Source: Torreya grandis (Eukaryota; Streptophyta; Pinopsida; Cupressales; Taxaceae). Taken from it: a stretch of 64,000 nt of DNA. The stretch spans positions 1,274,501 through 1,338,500 of the forward strand of contig JARHVA010002004.1 in NCBI GenBank assembly GCA_037957365.1. Direction: 5' to 3'. Below are positions 23,290-35,159 of the stretch, one piece after another (within the stretch, counting starts at the first letter, position 1; every line of letters begins with the position of its first letter). Under the pieces are notes generated by a model. It did no database searches, was not told the DNA's origin, and saw nothing but the letters and a program-made list of their open reading frames with translations. The position numbers were made by a program, and so were the translations under genes.

Positions 23290-24930
23290 ATCTCATTCTC
23301 AACTAAAGAATTCCATTTCATAAAAGTATTAAAAACATTAATTTTTTTCATATATGATAAACCCATTTTTTTAATTCATCGTCAATAAAAATAAGATAAT
23401 TAGAGGAGCCATAAATGGATGATACATGAGTCAAAACCCATACATCTATGTACACAAGATCTAACTTTTCATCCTTCTTTATCTTCCCAACTCTGAGAAA
23501 TATGACTCTCTTCTATTTTCCATACACAGAGTGCTCACAAAAATCTAAATCCACCTTCTTTAAATCTAGAAACAAATTATTTGAGTGGAGAACTTGCATC
23601 CCCTTCTCACTCATGTGCCCAAGACTATGGTGCCATAATTTTATATCCTCTTCTATAGAAGATAAAGAAATTGAAGAGTCAAAATTAACTATATATAAAT
23701 TTAATGTACCTACCTTTTCTTCTTTTCATATTAATAATGATCCATTAATGACCTTACATGAATTTTCTACAAATATAACTATGCAATATTCAATTCAAAA
23801 TTGCCCTACTAAAATTATATTTATTCACAATTTAGAAACATGTGTCACATTATTTAACAACAATTTATTTATTTTATATAATTTTATCCCTATCTTACCC
23901 TTTCCAATAATTTTACAAAGTTCACCATCACTAAAATAAACTTATCCAAAATCACATTTAACATAGTCTTGAACTTATTTCCTATGGGGTGTAGCATGAA
24001 ATGAATCCCCTGAATCTAACACCAAATAATAATTAATATTATCTAATGGAAGGATTAAAATGTCTTGCAACACATTACCTTCTACATTTACATCCTGATT
24101 TTTATCTTGCTATCCTCTTTGTTTTCCTTTTTAATACCAAAAATATTTGTTTAGGGGTCCTTTCTTCCCACAAATCTAGCACACCAACATTCCTTTAGAT
24201 TTGGATCTAACCTCTTTAGACTTCTCATGATTCCCCTGGCCATTTTCTCTGTCATTTTTTCCTCTCCTATTCCTCATAGTCAAAACATTACCTGATGTCT
24301 CACCTATGCATTTTTATTACAATTTATCTTTAAGAATAATAACAATAACATCATCAAACTCTAAAGTGTTTTAATTATAGAAAAAATTACTCACAACCAT
24401 GAACAAGTCATTCTAACTTTCTAGAAATGAGTATAGAATCAAAATAGCCCTAAACTCATCATCAATGTTTACTCCTAAAAATATTAAATGATTTGTTACC
24501 ATGTTAAATTCAATTAAATATTCAACAACATACCCATGTTTGGAAATATCCATATTAAATAAATGCTTTACAAGAAATACCTTCTTTTAGGCTGAAGGTT
24601 TTTCTTACAACCTATCCAATGCCTTTATCACATCTATTGTTGTCTTCTATTTTGAAATATTGAAGGCCATCGACATTACCAAGCATAGATGTATTTTTCC
24701 CAGTGCCTTTTAGTCAAGAAGATCCCATTAGTTATCCTTCATAGTCACCAACTTCATTTGTATTTCACCTAATGATATGAAAATATCTTTAAAATATAGA
24801 TAGTCATCCATTTTCAACTTTCATCGTTGGTAGTTTTGGCCATTGAACTTCTCAAGCTTAAACTTGCCCTTTTCCATCATTACTCCCATTCAAACCAAGA
24901 ACCCTCTTTTCCTATGATTTTATCTAGCAA
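23290..24930 (-). pseudogene. Copia gag, zinc knuckle and GAG-pre-integrase of copy 2
   Basis: Minus-strand wording follows copy 1: gag at about 24290-24690, a zinc knuckle at about 24125-24200 read as ICGKKG with its His replaced by Pro, and GAG-pre-integrase at about 23420-23700. No continuous frame remains. Confidence 0.65.
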
Positions 24931-24954
24931 ATAAACCTTTGGCTTGGATATAGG

Positions 24955-25423
24955 TGTTAGGAATATAGAACACATATCAATATTAATAAAATAAATAAAA
25001 AAATAAAATACAAAAAACATAACACAAGAGAAACATAAATTTAATGTGGTTCTCCCAAAATGGGCTACATCCATATAGAAATAACAAGTTCTTTTCTTAT
25101 TCAATTCAAAAAATGAAGGAATAAACTTGTAATACATCCGCTGTAATGTCCTCTTCACTCACACTTAGTGTGTTGTCATGATTAAAATGCCCTCATATCA
25201 AAGGAAGGTTACATATTAGGGCAAAATGCACCAAAATAATTTCTACCATTAGAATTGCAACCGAATAATGAATGGCCTAGATTTAATATGAAAATAAAAT
25301 ATTTTCCAATGAATTGTTCACCACGTGGATTCCCATGGTGAACTTAGTGGGGAGCATTGGCCCCCCACACCCCCCATGTCAGGAATTGGGCATTATAATA
25401 AGATCAGACTCCACTATCTCCCA
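24955..25423 (-). repeat. 5' LTR of copia copy 2, with primer-binding site to its left
   Basis: On + it starts TGTTAGGAATATAGAACA. The bases just left (24938-24953, CTTTGGCTTGGATATA) are the reverse of a primer-binding site of the initiator-Met tRNA class (TGGTATCAGAGCC) with a few changes. This fixes the element on the minus strand. Confidence 0.8.
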
Positions 25424-26396
25424 GTTAGCAATGATGTCCAAATAAAATTTAAGGATAAATAATTTTGAAATAATAACCTAAAATAGTTAAAGAAAAATAT
25501 AGTTTAGCATTTACAAAAAATTCATAAGAAAAAGACAAAGATTACTAAAACAAAAAACCTGTGAGGCTCATGATGAGTAGAAGTAATCCCAAGAACCATA
25601 AAAAAAATCACAAATGGATAAACACATTTGTTTTTTTAATAAACATTGAAAATAATATTCATAAACCCTATGAAATTATGGCTCATAACCTTAGTGAGGT
25701 ATAAAATACCTCACCTATAAACAATGATAGCTAAGCAAAATCCATGGATTGGTCATTCTAAAAAACACTAGTAGATATAGACATGGGTCTCCTAGAATGT
25801 GAAATTGTGAATCCTAAGGCATGCACCAAATTTGTCATTTCTACATAAGATAAAATAAATAAATCTATACTAATAAAATAATTTACATTTCCATTAAAAC
25901 TTGTAAGTCAAAATAAATCATTTTGAATGATTCATAGATCAACTACATGGGAATCAACTATAGTTTAAGAATACAAGAAATGATGGAAAATGAACATTTT
26001 GGTTTAAAATTTTCAACAAACATTTGAATATATATTATAATTTTTCAAATGATTTGGGTTATAACCCTAGTGAGTTATAAAAAATCTCATCTATATGCAA
26101 TGATGATAACTAATGATATGTTGTCTTGTAGTCACTGCTATTATTCCTATCATCCCATATGGAAAACACTTGATGTCCTATTCCATTAATCAAAATCACA
26201 CATGCAATGTGATGTGTCATTGGGAATAAAGAAATGATGATGGTGCAAGTAGACCAGCATTAAATAGTGTAATGATCAAAGAATTGAATGCGAGGTGATG
26301 GGTAATAACTATAGGGTGATGAGGCATTAATGCCTCATCACCTTGAACTAGGTGTATTAATTTTGTGGGTTGTGTGTTATTAACCAAAGTTAAATG
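25424..26396 (+). repeat. Right part of a gypsy LTR (block 2)
   Basis: Collinear with 9604-10566 and 50976-51950. The 28-bp palindrome sits at 26315-26342. The candidate primer-binding region follows at about 26400 (GTGGCCCACTTGG). No gene seen. Confidence 0.5.
26315..26342. repeat. Perfect 28-bp palindrome
   Basis: Arms GGTGATGAGGCATT and its reverse complement, no loop. Equivalent to 10473-10498. Confidence 0.95.
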
Positions 26397-28464
26397 GTAA
26401 AATTTTGTGGCCCACTTGGATTTTTATTGGTGATTTTACTGTTATTGATTGATAGGACCTCCAAAATGACACCATAATGACCCCTTGCATAGTAATCAGA
26501 ACCATGGGCCCATACTACCACATTAGATGTTTAAATCTAGAATTAAAAATTTGACACTCTAATATATCCATCAATGTCATTTTTTTAGTTGATGTGGGAT
26601 AATTTAAAAGCCACATAAGCAAAAATTTAAGTCTCAATAGTTTTGATCCCTTTCCCTTAACAAGGTGTAGATTAAATAAAGTTGAAATGACCAAATTAAT
26701 ATCTTTTTTGATTATATGATGATAAATTTGATACTATTTCATAAAAATCACTAAATAAATATTTAATTTTAAGTAAAATGACAAATAAAAAAATTTGGAA
26801 GAAAAATTAAAAAGAAGGATTTGTTTTACACTTTTTAATCTATGAAAGCTTTTGGGAAGGATGTATTTAACTTTTTAAAAGCCAGGTCTTGCCAAGCTAA
26901 TTTTTATATTTGTATATTTCATTAATTTGGTAATTGCTCTTAGAAAAATGTATTTGTAAATAAGAATAATTAAATAATAAACAAGATTATAAAATTTGTT
27001 TCTATTTTGTGTTGTCGATATATGATAACTAAAACAAATTAAAAAATTTAAAATCTAATTTGAAATATTAGATAAGCTTTGTTTATTAGTCACATAGATA
27101 CACGAATTACATAAATTTATTATATGAGTGTTATTTATATTTATATGTCCTATATGTTTACAACCTTCCTTATACTTTTTTACCTGCTTAGTATAATAAT
27201 ACTTTCAAAAAACATATCTTTACAACATGGTTGTACAGGTGATTATTTTTTTTTCCCAATATTGGTTTTATACATAATTCAGATTTTATATATGAATGTG
27301 TTTAAGATTTTTAATTTAATTAAAATAATATCATTTGTTTTTAAAACTATACCACATGCCAAGTTAAATGATCAAAGTACAATTATCGAAGTGCATTGTA
27401 TGTTTATGTAAATTTATTTATGCTTAATAACTAATATTTGGAATTATGGGAATTTGATATGTATAGTGAAGCATTTTACTTTTGGTCTTCTAAATTTTAA
27501 AAATAGTTTAAGCTTTGTATTTCATGGTTGACGTCATTTTCCTTATATATATTTTAAATTGATTCTTACTAATTATATTTTCCAATGTCTTTTTCTTAAA
27601 TCAGTGTAAGTTTTATACATGTAGAATCAATTTCACATATTTTATCATAGACATGATTTTTATACAATTTAATTTAACATTTTTTTTACAAAGGATTATT
27701 GTGTATCAATACTCTAGGGGATGGATAGAACATCATTTAATGAAAAAGATTCAAGTTCAAAAGCAACTTAAAAAATAGAGTTATTTATGGATAAACTTGA
27801 TAAAAATCATGCTCTACATTTGTGAGGAAAGACAAGAGACAGAGATAAATCTAGCCATTATGCTCCTCATCCACAAATATATTTAAATGAGACATATGGT
27901 GTTATTAATGTCGATGAATTTTACACTTTTTCAAATTTTTGTCGACATTGTAATCAAGGAGATGATCATTATTCACAACAAGAATCAAAAATGGATGAAA
28001 TTGTTTCATTAACTAAAACATTTGAAACTGATAATACTGATGAGGATATAGAAATATAATGCAAAGAGAAGATTTGGCCAAAATAAGTTGTGATTTACCA
28101 TTAATTTTAAACTTTGAAGAGGTGTATGAAGGTGTAAACCATGGAAACCTTGGAAAATGACATTGGAATAAAGTGAAAAATGGTGTAAAATTTAGTTATG
28201 AAACATAATTGATAGGAATTCAATGAAAATACAAGTGAACCATGTTAAGAAAGACCTAAATAAATAATAATAATAATTTAAAACACCACAAAAGCTACAC
28301 CTTCAACATGGAGTTTTTTATCAAGAAATCAATTTTACTATTTAGAAAATGTACAAGTTGTTAAGTATTATGAAAGGTTATGATAGAAAATAATGGATCA
28401 ATCTAAGCATGCTTGCAATTTAAAAATATATAAAATGAAAATCATATAAAGAAAATCCACCCAT
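26397..28464 (+). repeat. Gypsy 5' internal region B, first part
   Basis: Collinear with 10567-12740 and 51951-54025. It holds the gag-like stretch at 27825-28060 and stops at the young LTR element inserted at 28465. Nothing else coding was recognised. Confidence 0.5.
27825..28060 (+). pseudogene. Gag-like coding remnant with degenerate zinc knuckle
   Basis: A clean plus-strand frame of about 75 codons includes FCRHCNQGDDHYSQQESKM, a Cys-x2-Cys...His arrangement that resembles a retroviral-type CCHC knuckle with an off-length spacer and Glu in place of the last Cys, followed by EIVSLTKTFETDN. Copies A (12095-12340) and C (53410-53640) keep the same wording with more damage. Position, between LTR and integrase, fits gag. 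The family call is inferred. Confidence 0.45.
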
Positions 28465-30534
28465 TGGTGAACCCTCACCTTGTTTACACCTCAAGTTACC
28501 TTACTAACATGTCACTTGTTCATTAGACTATTTTCTTTTCTTTTCATGAAATTTTCTCTTATCTCAATGCTCAGATACTAGTAGAGTCACCAATTCTCTT
28601 AATGGTGACATATCTCTATATAGGAATCAGGATCATCAATGCAAACTTGCTCATTTGTAAAACAATGTCATTCATACCATGATAGATAGAAATCTTTATC
28701 AAGAACAATACAATTATCTCATGATTTACCTGTGACTCTTAAGATCAATCCTTCACTAAATTAAAACTTTAAAATCATCATAACAATTTCTTATATCCAT
28801 CCCAATTTATATTATAACTTATAGTCTTTTATCCTACATCACAACCCAATTTCCTTTATTCAGCCCTTTTGGTCCTTGCAGCCCTGTCAAGAGAGTTTTA
28901 GCCTTTATTTATAAAATTAAAAATTCTTTCATCAAGAAAATATTATATCATATTACCCATTATCAATTTATACCACAGATATTAAAGCTAGACAAGGTTC
29001 CTTTGGAACATCTTCTCAAAATTGCAACTTTCCCTGTTCTTGACTGGGCCTAATAGATCTTAATACTACCCTGTTTCACTGTAGTTCTTACATTTGATTA
29101 ATGAAAGGTGTTAAAATAATAATTATTTGTTTTATAAACATATATAGGACCTATTAGAAACATTTTATAACATCTTCTATGTATGTAGTCCTTTCTCCTT
29201 CACAAAATGAGTAAACAGGTTTTCACTTACAGTCTCTTTCACAAAATACAGTCCTCTATATATTTTCATGGAAAAAATTTTAAGACCTAAAACATCTTCA
29301 TCACGTAAATAAAATTATTAACAAACTACATACTAAATTTCAAGTCATTCTGAGCATTCTTTTTAAAGTTATGTGATCTTTAGTACCTGAGAACACGTTT
29401 TTCTGAGTTGTCTCAGAACTGCAGGTCTGTATTTTGACGATATCTTTTTCCAAATTGCCCCATTAGATCTTTAAAAACTTGAAATTGGATTCATAACTCC
29501 AAGTCTCATATACACACGAAATTTGAAAAGTTTTTATTTTTTAAATCTCGAGATATACCCATTCTTCCAACCATGCCTAGTTTTCTTTCCACACAGGCCT
29601 GCACCCTGTTCATTGAACTTTTGCAGCATTTTAGTCCTCTTCATCACCTAATACAATTGGAAACTATTTCTCAACGTATATCCAAATGTTATCATGCATA
29701 TTTCACTCCAATAAATGATCATATTTTTATTGAACCTCAAGGATGCATACATATACATACACAGTCCTGTACATTTGTTTACCATTGATTATACCAGAAT
29801 TCTGTACTTGGGATTATTTTTTATAGAACATACACATGTGAATCAAAATACCTTTATTTATAATGAAAATATATAATTAAAATCAAGGATCCCACACCCT
29901 ACGATCCATATCCATGGTCAATGGCTTATAAGTCTTATTTGCACCTTCAACTTTCTCTCTTCCTTCACTTTTGCATTCTTCAATGAGGTCCTCCCTCACT
30001 ATTTCTTCATTCCATTCTCTTCTGTTCTTGACTAAGAAGTCCTCCCTCTCATATTATTACTCTCCTCTCATGCATAAGCTCTCTTTCAAATACAGTCCTC
30101 TATTTTCATGAGCTCTTCTCACGTTCTTCTCTTTTCTTAATGAGCTCTCTCTTTTTTTGAATGAATTCTCTTTTGATATTTTAAAGAGCCTCATCCATAG
30201 CCTCTATGCCAAACTTGGGCTCAAGACAAAACAAACATGGTTTGTAATCTTAAACAATATACCAAGGTTGAAAGATTTTCAACCACTCCTCCTTTATTTG
30301 CTCAACAACTCCAACGTAGGAGATTCTCCTTTAACCACTTTTACTCTTTTACTTTTTACATTGACTTTTTACCTTTAATTTTACAATTACTCCTCATTAA
30401 GAACATTTTGGAGGGAAAATACAATAATTTGAATTTGAATTTAAGCATGACTAGAGCTTGCATGCCTAGTGAAGACTGCTGATCCCAACTTAACCATGTC
30501 TTGCAGGAAGATGTATGTAGATGCTCCAGCATCA
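28465..30534 (-). repeat. 3' LTR of the LARD-like element
   Basis: 2070 bp, begins TGGTGAACCCTCACC and ends CTCCAGCATCA. The frames found inside it (29573-29788, 30157-30482) are not treated as genes. Confidence 0.9.
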
Positions 30535-30552
30535 TACTCTCCCTCTAGAAAC
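30535..30552 (-). other. Polypurine tract of the LARD-like element
   Basis: On minus GTTTCTAGAGGGAGAGTA directly abuts the LTR, as expected for plus-strand DNA priming. Confidence 0.8.
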
Positions 30553-30865
30553 AATTTAAACCTTAGTTCAAATGAGATATCTCTTTAATGTTTTAGTCTT
30601 CACTCTATCCCTGGATCCCAAGGTCTTGTTTCCAATACCAATGCTTGTCTTTGTTTAAAATAGTCTTTGTCCTTCATTTTGCTTTTCTTCCTCTTTAGAT
30701 ATGTCCTTCTCATTTGTTTCTCAGATACCATCTCCCGCTTCCATGCTTCTTCATCTTCATACATGTCTTCTAGATCTTCTTGTTATTCTTCTTGTTTGAT
30801 GAGCATCTCCAATGACTCATGTATGTCATTCACTTTAGCAACCTTCATACCTGCATACAAAACAT

Positions 30866-32698
30866 TCAAAGCCACCTTAGAATCAAAATATTTAGGCCAT
30901 GAAGCCTCTTGGCTATCTCCATGTTCTTGTTCCTTGACCAAAATTGTATTGACCACTTTGCTTTGCTTTTCTCTTGTCTTGTTTCACTCTTCCCAATGTT
31001 GTCTTCACCATGGCTTGTACCTTCATTCATCTCTCTTGAATGACCAAATAGCTCCTCCAACATTCTCAACTCTTTCTTTAGTAATATCTCATCTATATCA
31101 CTATCTTCATCAAACTTGGGCTCATCACTCACAAGGATTACTTGTCCTTCACTAGCCTTACTCTTCATCTCATCCTTTCTTGAGCTATCTTCATGAAAAC
31201 CAAATTATTCAATATACTCATCAAATAAAGTTGAAGTACAATTAACTTGTGTCTCCTTACTCTCTTCAACTTCTCTTTGAATCCATATTGTTTGTTTCTT
31301 GCATTCAATGAGGCATTGATTTGCTATATACCCATCTCTTTCCTCATTAATCAACCATTTGGAATTCTCTCCTTGTTGCATATTAGTCCACATAGCCACT
31401 TTCCATTTTTCATTTCTCATGAAAAGATCATTAAAGGATTCAAAAACATCATCATAAACAATTTGTTTACCTGTCAATGTACTTGTGTCATCCTCACACC
31501 TTTGGTTACGTGTGTCAACTTTCAACTTCCTCCATTGACTTCTTGGTGTTGTTACCTTAACACTCACATCTTCACTCTTTGCCTTCTTAGGTATCCATAC
31601 TTGTTTCTCCTTCTCAACATTCATCTTCTCAAACCATGTAGGCATCCTACATCCATGCTCTTGTACCAACACTTCCTGTTGCTTGGGAGTTTGCTTCTTC
31701 CACCGTTTAGGCATCACATATCCATGGTTAATTGAAAACTCCACCTTTCTTTTTGCTTCTCTAACATGTATATAAATAGTTTCATGCTTATAAGAAAAAT
31801 CAATTTTTTAATTCACCTTTACCTCCTTAATGGGCTGCTCCATTAGTTTTTTGACTTGCATAACTTCTTGATTGTTTGTACTTTCTTCTTCCTTTATGCT
31901 TGACTATTCTCTTGCCTCTTCTTGGCATTCAATGGCATCATGGAAGTCATCCTCATCTTCCATCTCTTCTCTTGCTTGTATGGGTTTCTCAACACCTCCC
32001 TCATGCATTAACCAATGCATCTCTCCTTCTTTATCAACAACAACAAACTCTCTTCTCTTTCTTGCACATGCACTTGTGCACTTGGTGTCTCCTCTTGCAC
32101 TAATCTATTCATTCTCTAAGGCCTTTCTTTTGACCTTCACAAAGCTGATCATACCTGCAATTACCCATGCTAAGACAACATTAGATATAAAAATAAGAGA
32201 CCACAAGGTCCCTATGAGTGTTCTCTTCACCAACACTCTCATCTTTTCAAGTGCTCTTCCTAGCACTTCATCTTTTTTTTCTTCTCTTCTCTTTTTCTCC
32301 ACAATGAGAACATTTTTTACAATCTCTTCCTCTTTTTGTTGCTCACTTGGCAACCTTATTATCTTCTTCAAGCCTCTATGGACTTCTTTATTTTTGGCAA
32401 TATCCTTTTTTCTTCTTCTCCTCTTCATTATGAGAACAATTGGCCACTTCAACCTCTTATTCATTGGCCATACCCATGCTTGCTTGTCCATCTGCATCCA
32501 AGACTCATATCTATCCGCAAACTTAGCTAAATCTATTTTCAAACTATCAATCTCTTTATCAACTCCATTACTAGTCATACCTCTCTTCTTCCGGATGCTT
32601 GCTTCCTTCTTAGTACCCTCATGTATTCTACTGCTCTGTAGTGCCTTGAACAATACTTCCATTTCTAAGATCTTCACCCAAGTATTTTCCACCTTCAT
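30866..32698 (-). pseudogene. Broken ~611-codon frame of unknown function inside the LARD-like element
   Basis: Three open stretches on minus (32105-32698, 31205-31744, 30866-31168) lie in one reading frame, as does the sequence between them. Only four in-frame stops interrupt it: TAG at 32105-32107, TAG at 31904-31906, TAA at 31808-31810 and TAA at 31205-31207. The product would be Lys/Glu-rich and probably coiled-coil, with one hydrophobic segment near residues 165-190 (LWSLIFISNVVLAWVIAGM). Later parts contain MPKRWKKQTP, KWLINEERDGYIA and an acidic DEPKFDEDSDIDEI stretch. No gag, protease, RT or integrase motif is visible. It runs in the element's own orientation, so it may be an element-encoded or captured protein. 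An in-frame TAA at 32711 lies just upstream of the first Met. Confidence 0.6.
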
Positions 32699-32904
32699 CT
32701 CTTGATCCCTTTAGGTCCTCACCTAGGTCTTCTGCACCCTAGTCTTTTGGTCCACTTGTCTCACCCAAGCCTTTCTCCTTGACTGGTCTTTTGACAATCT
32801 CGTTGATCTCACATAGGCCTTTTGCATCCTAGTCTTTTGACCCTTTTCTCAATCCTAAAACAACTTATTAGAAAACATGATCAATTACCAAATCCCAAGA
32901 GTTT

Positions 32905-32923
32905 CAATCTTTGATACCAAAAA
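32905..32923 (-). other. Primer-binding site of the LARD-like element
   Basis: On minus, TGGTATCAAAGATTG follows the LTR end after a few T residues. It matches the initiator-Met tRNA class (TGGTATCAGAGC) with few changes. Confidence 0.75.
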
Positions 32924-34992
32924 TGGTGAACCCTCACCTTGTTTACACCTCAAGTTACCTTACCAACATTTCACTTCTTCATTAGACTATGTTCTTTTCT
33001 TTTGATGAAATTTTCTCTTATCTCAATGCTCAAATACTAGTTGAGTCACCAATTCTCTTATTGGTGACATAGCTCTATATAGGAATCAGGATCATCAATG
33101 CAAACTTGTTCATTTGTAAAACAATGTCATTCATAACATGATAGATAGAAATCTTTATCAAGAACAATACAATTATCTCATGATTTACCTGTAACTCTTA
33201 AGATCAATCCTTCATTGAATTAAACCTTTAAAATCATCATAAAATGTTCTTATATTCATCCCAAGTTATATTATAACTTACAGTCTTTTATCCTACATCA
33301 CAACCCAATTTCGTTTATTCAGCCCTTTTGGTCCTTGCAGCCCCGTCAAGAGAGTTTTAGCCTTTATTTCTTAGATTAAAAATTATTTCATCAAGCTAAT
33401 ATTATATCATAGTACCAATTATAAATTTATACCACACATATTAAAGCTAGACAAGGTTCCTTTGGATCATCTTCTCAAAATTGCAACTTTCCCTGTTCTT
33501 GGATGGGCCTAATAGATCTTAATACTACCCTGTTTCACTGTAGTTCTTACATTTGATTCTTGAAAGGTGTTCAAATAATAATTATAAGTTTTATAAACAT
33601 ATATAGGAGCTATTACAACCATTTTATAACATCTTCTATGTATGCAGTCCTTTCTCCTTCACAAAATGAGTAAACAGGTTTTCACTTATAGTCTCTTTCA
33701 CAAAATACAGTCCGTTATATATTTTCATGGACATAATTTTAAGACCTAAAACATTTTTGTCACATAAATAAACTTATTACCCAACTACCTATTAAATTTC
33801 AAGTCATTCTGAGCATTCTTTTTAAAGTTATGTGCTCTTTAGTACCTGAGAACACATTTTTCTGACTTGTCTCAGAACTGCAGGTCTGTATTTTGACGAT
33901 ATATTTTTCCAAATTTCTCAATTCTATCTAAAACCACTTTCTTTTGATTCATAACTGCAATTTGAATCTACACACAAAATTTAAAAAGTTTTTATTGGGT
34001 AAATCTCGAGATATACCTATTCTTCCAACCGTGCCTAGTTTTCTTTGCACACAGGCCTGCACCCTGTTCATTGAACTTTTGCAACATTTTAGTCCTCTTA
34101 ATCACCTAATAAAATTGGAAACTGGTTCTCAACATATATCCAAAGGTTCTCATGCATATTTCACTCCAATAAATGATCATTTGTTTCTTAAACCTCAAGG
34201 AAGCATACATATACATACACAGTCCTATACATTTGTTTACCATTGATTAGACCAAAATTATGTACTTGGGATTATTGTTTATATAACATACACATTTTAA
34301 TAAAAATAACTTTCTTTATAATCAAAATATATACTTACAATCAAGGATCCATCACTCTATGATCCATATCCATGGTCAATGGCTTATAAGTCTTATTTGC
34401 ACCTTCAACTTTCTCTCTTCCTTCACTTTTGCATTCTTGAATGAGGTCCTCCATCACTATTTATTCATTTCATTCTCTTTTTTTATTTACTGAGAAGTCC
34501 TCCCTCTCATCTTCTTACTCTCCTCTCACACATAAGCTGTCTTTCAAATACAGTCTTCTATTTTCATGAGCTCTTCTCACGTTCTTCTCTTTTCTTAATG
34601 AGCTCTCTCTTTTTTTGAATGAATTATCTTTTGATATTTTAAATTGACTTCTCCCTAACCTCTATGCCCATCTTGGGATCAAGACAAAATAAACATGGTT
34701 TTTAATCTTAAACAATATACCAAGGTTGAAAGATTTTCAACCACTCCTCCTTTATTTGCTCAACAACTCCAACGTAGGAGATTCTCCTTTAACCACTTTT
34801 ACTCTTTTACTTTTTACATTTAATTTTTACCTTTACTTTTACAATTGTTCCTCATTAACAACATTTTAGAGGTAAAATACAATAATTTGAATTTGAATTC
34901 AAACATGACTAGAGCTTGCATGCCTAGTGAGGACTGCTGATCCCAACTTAACCATGTCTTGCAGGAAGATGTATGTAGATGCTCCTGCATCA
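32924..34992 (-). repeat. 5' LTR of the LARD-like element
   Basis: 2069 bp, one base different in length from its partner, ending CTCCTGCATCA before CCCAT. It is the transcription-initiating LTR in the minus orientation. Confidence 0.9.
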
Positions 34993-35159
34993 CCCATTAA
35001 TATTTGAAAAAAATTGAAGTGGTACATATCCATAAACTTCCTTGGAAAAATGTAGAGTTGAGGGAAAACTTGTATAAAAAAAAGAATGTCCTGTGAATAT
35101 TTGGGAGAAAAAGAATAATTTTTTTTTACCATTACACTCAAGAAATGAAATAAATTGAG
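34993..35159 (+). repeat. Gypsy internal region B resumes
   Basis: It continues the sequence interrupted at 28464; matches 12745-12870 in region A. No gene. Confidence 0.6.

Larger units (their letters stand above)
21304..25423 (-). mobile_element. Ty1/copia retrotransposon, copy 2, internally deleted
   Basis: About 4.12 kb with both LTRs (21304-21780 and 24955-25423) and flanks GTAAG (21299-21303) and GTTAG (25424-25428). Minus-strand order is 5' LTR, primer-binding site, gag, zinc knuckle, GAG-pre-integrase, [gap], RT, RNase H, polypurine tract, 3' LTR. Compared with copy 1 about 880 bp covering the integrase C-terminus is missing at about 23283, where TTATTTC-like strings stand at both ends of the lost segment. 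Frames are broken throughout. Confidence 0.85.
28465..34992 (-). mobile_element. Young non-autonomous LTR retrotransposon (LARD-like) with 2.07-kb LTRs
   Basis: A 6528-bp insertion with two long direct repeats (28465-30534 and 32924-34992), TG...CA ends (TGGTGAACCC...GCATCA) and a 5-bp target duplication CCCAT (28460-28464 and 34993-34997). The empty site is visible at about 12740 and 54030. A primer-binding site left of the right LTR and a purine tract right of the left LTR, both read on minus, fix the orientation. The first 256 or so LTR bases differ at 11 positions by eye, so it is far younger than its surroundings. The 2.39-kb interior lacks gag-pol domains I recognise and carries one broken frame of unknown function. 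Confidence 0.9.

Noticed and set aside
30667..31735. Two 162-codon plus-strand frames
   Set aside because: Also opposite the minus-strand frame of the LARD-like element; low-complexity composition and no family resemblance.
31872..32705. 277-codon open frame on the plus strand inside the LARD-like element
   Set aside because: It lies opposite the minus-strand frame, is dominated by Ser/Leu/Phe as expected from the reverse of Lys/Glu-rich codons, and opposes the element's orientation given by its primer-binding site and polypurine tract.
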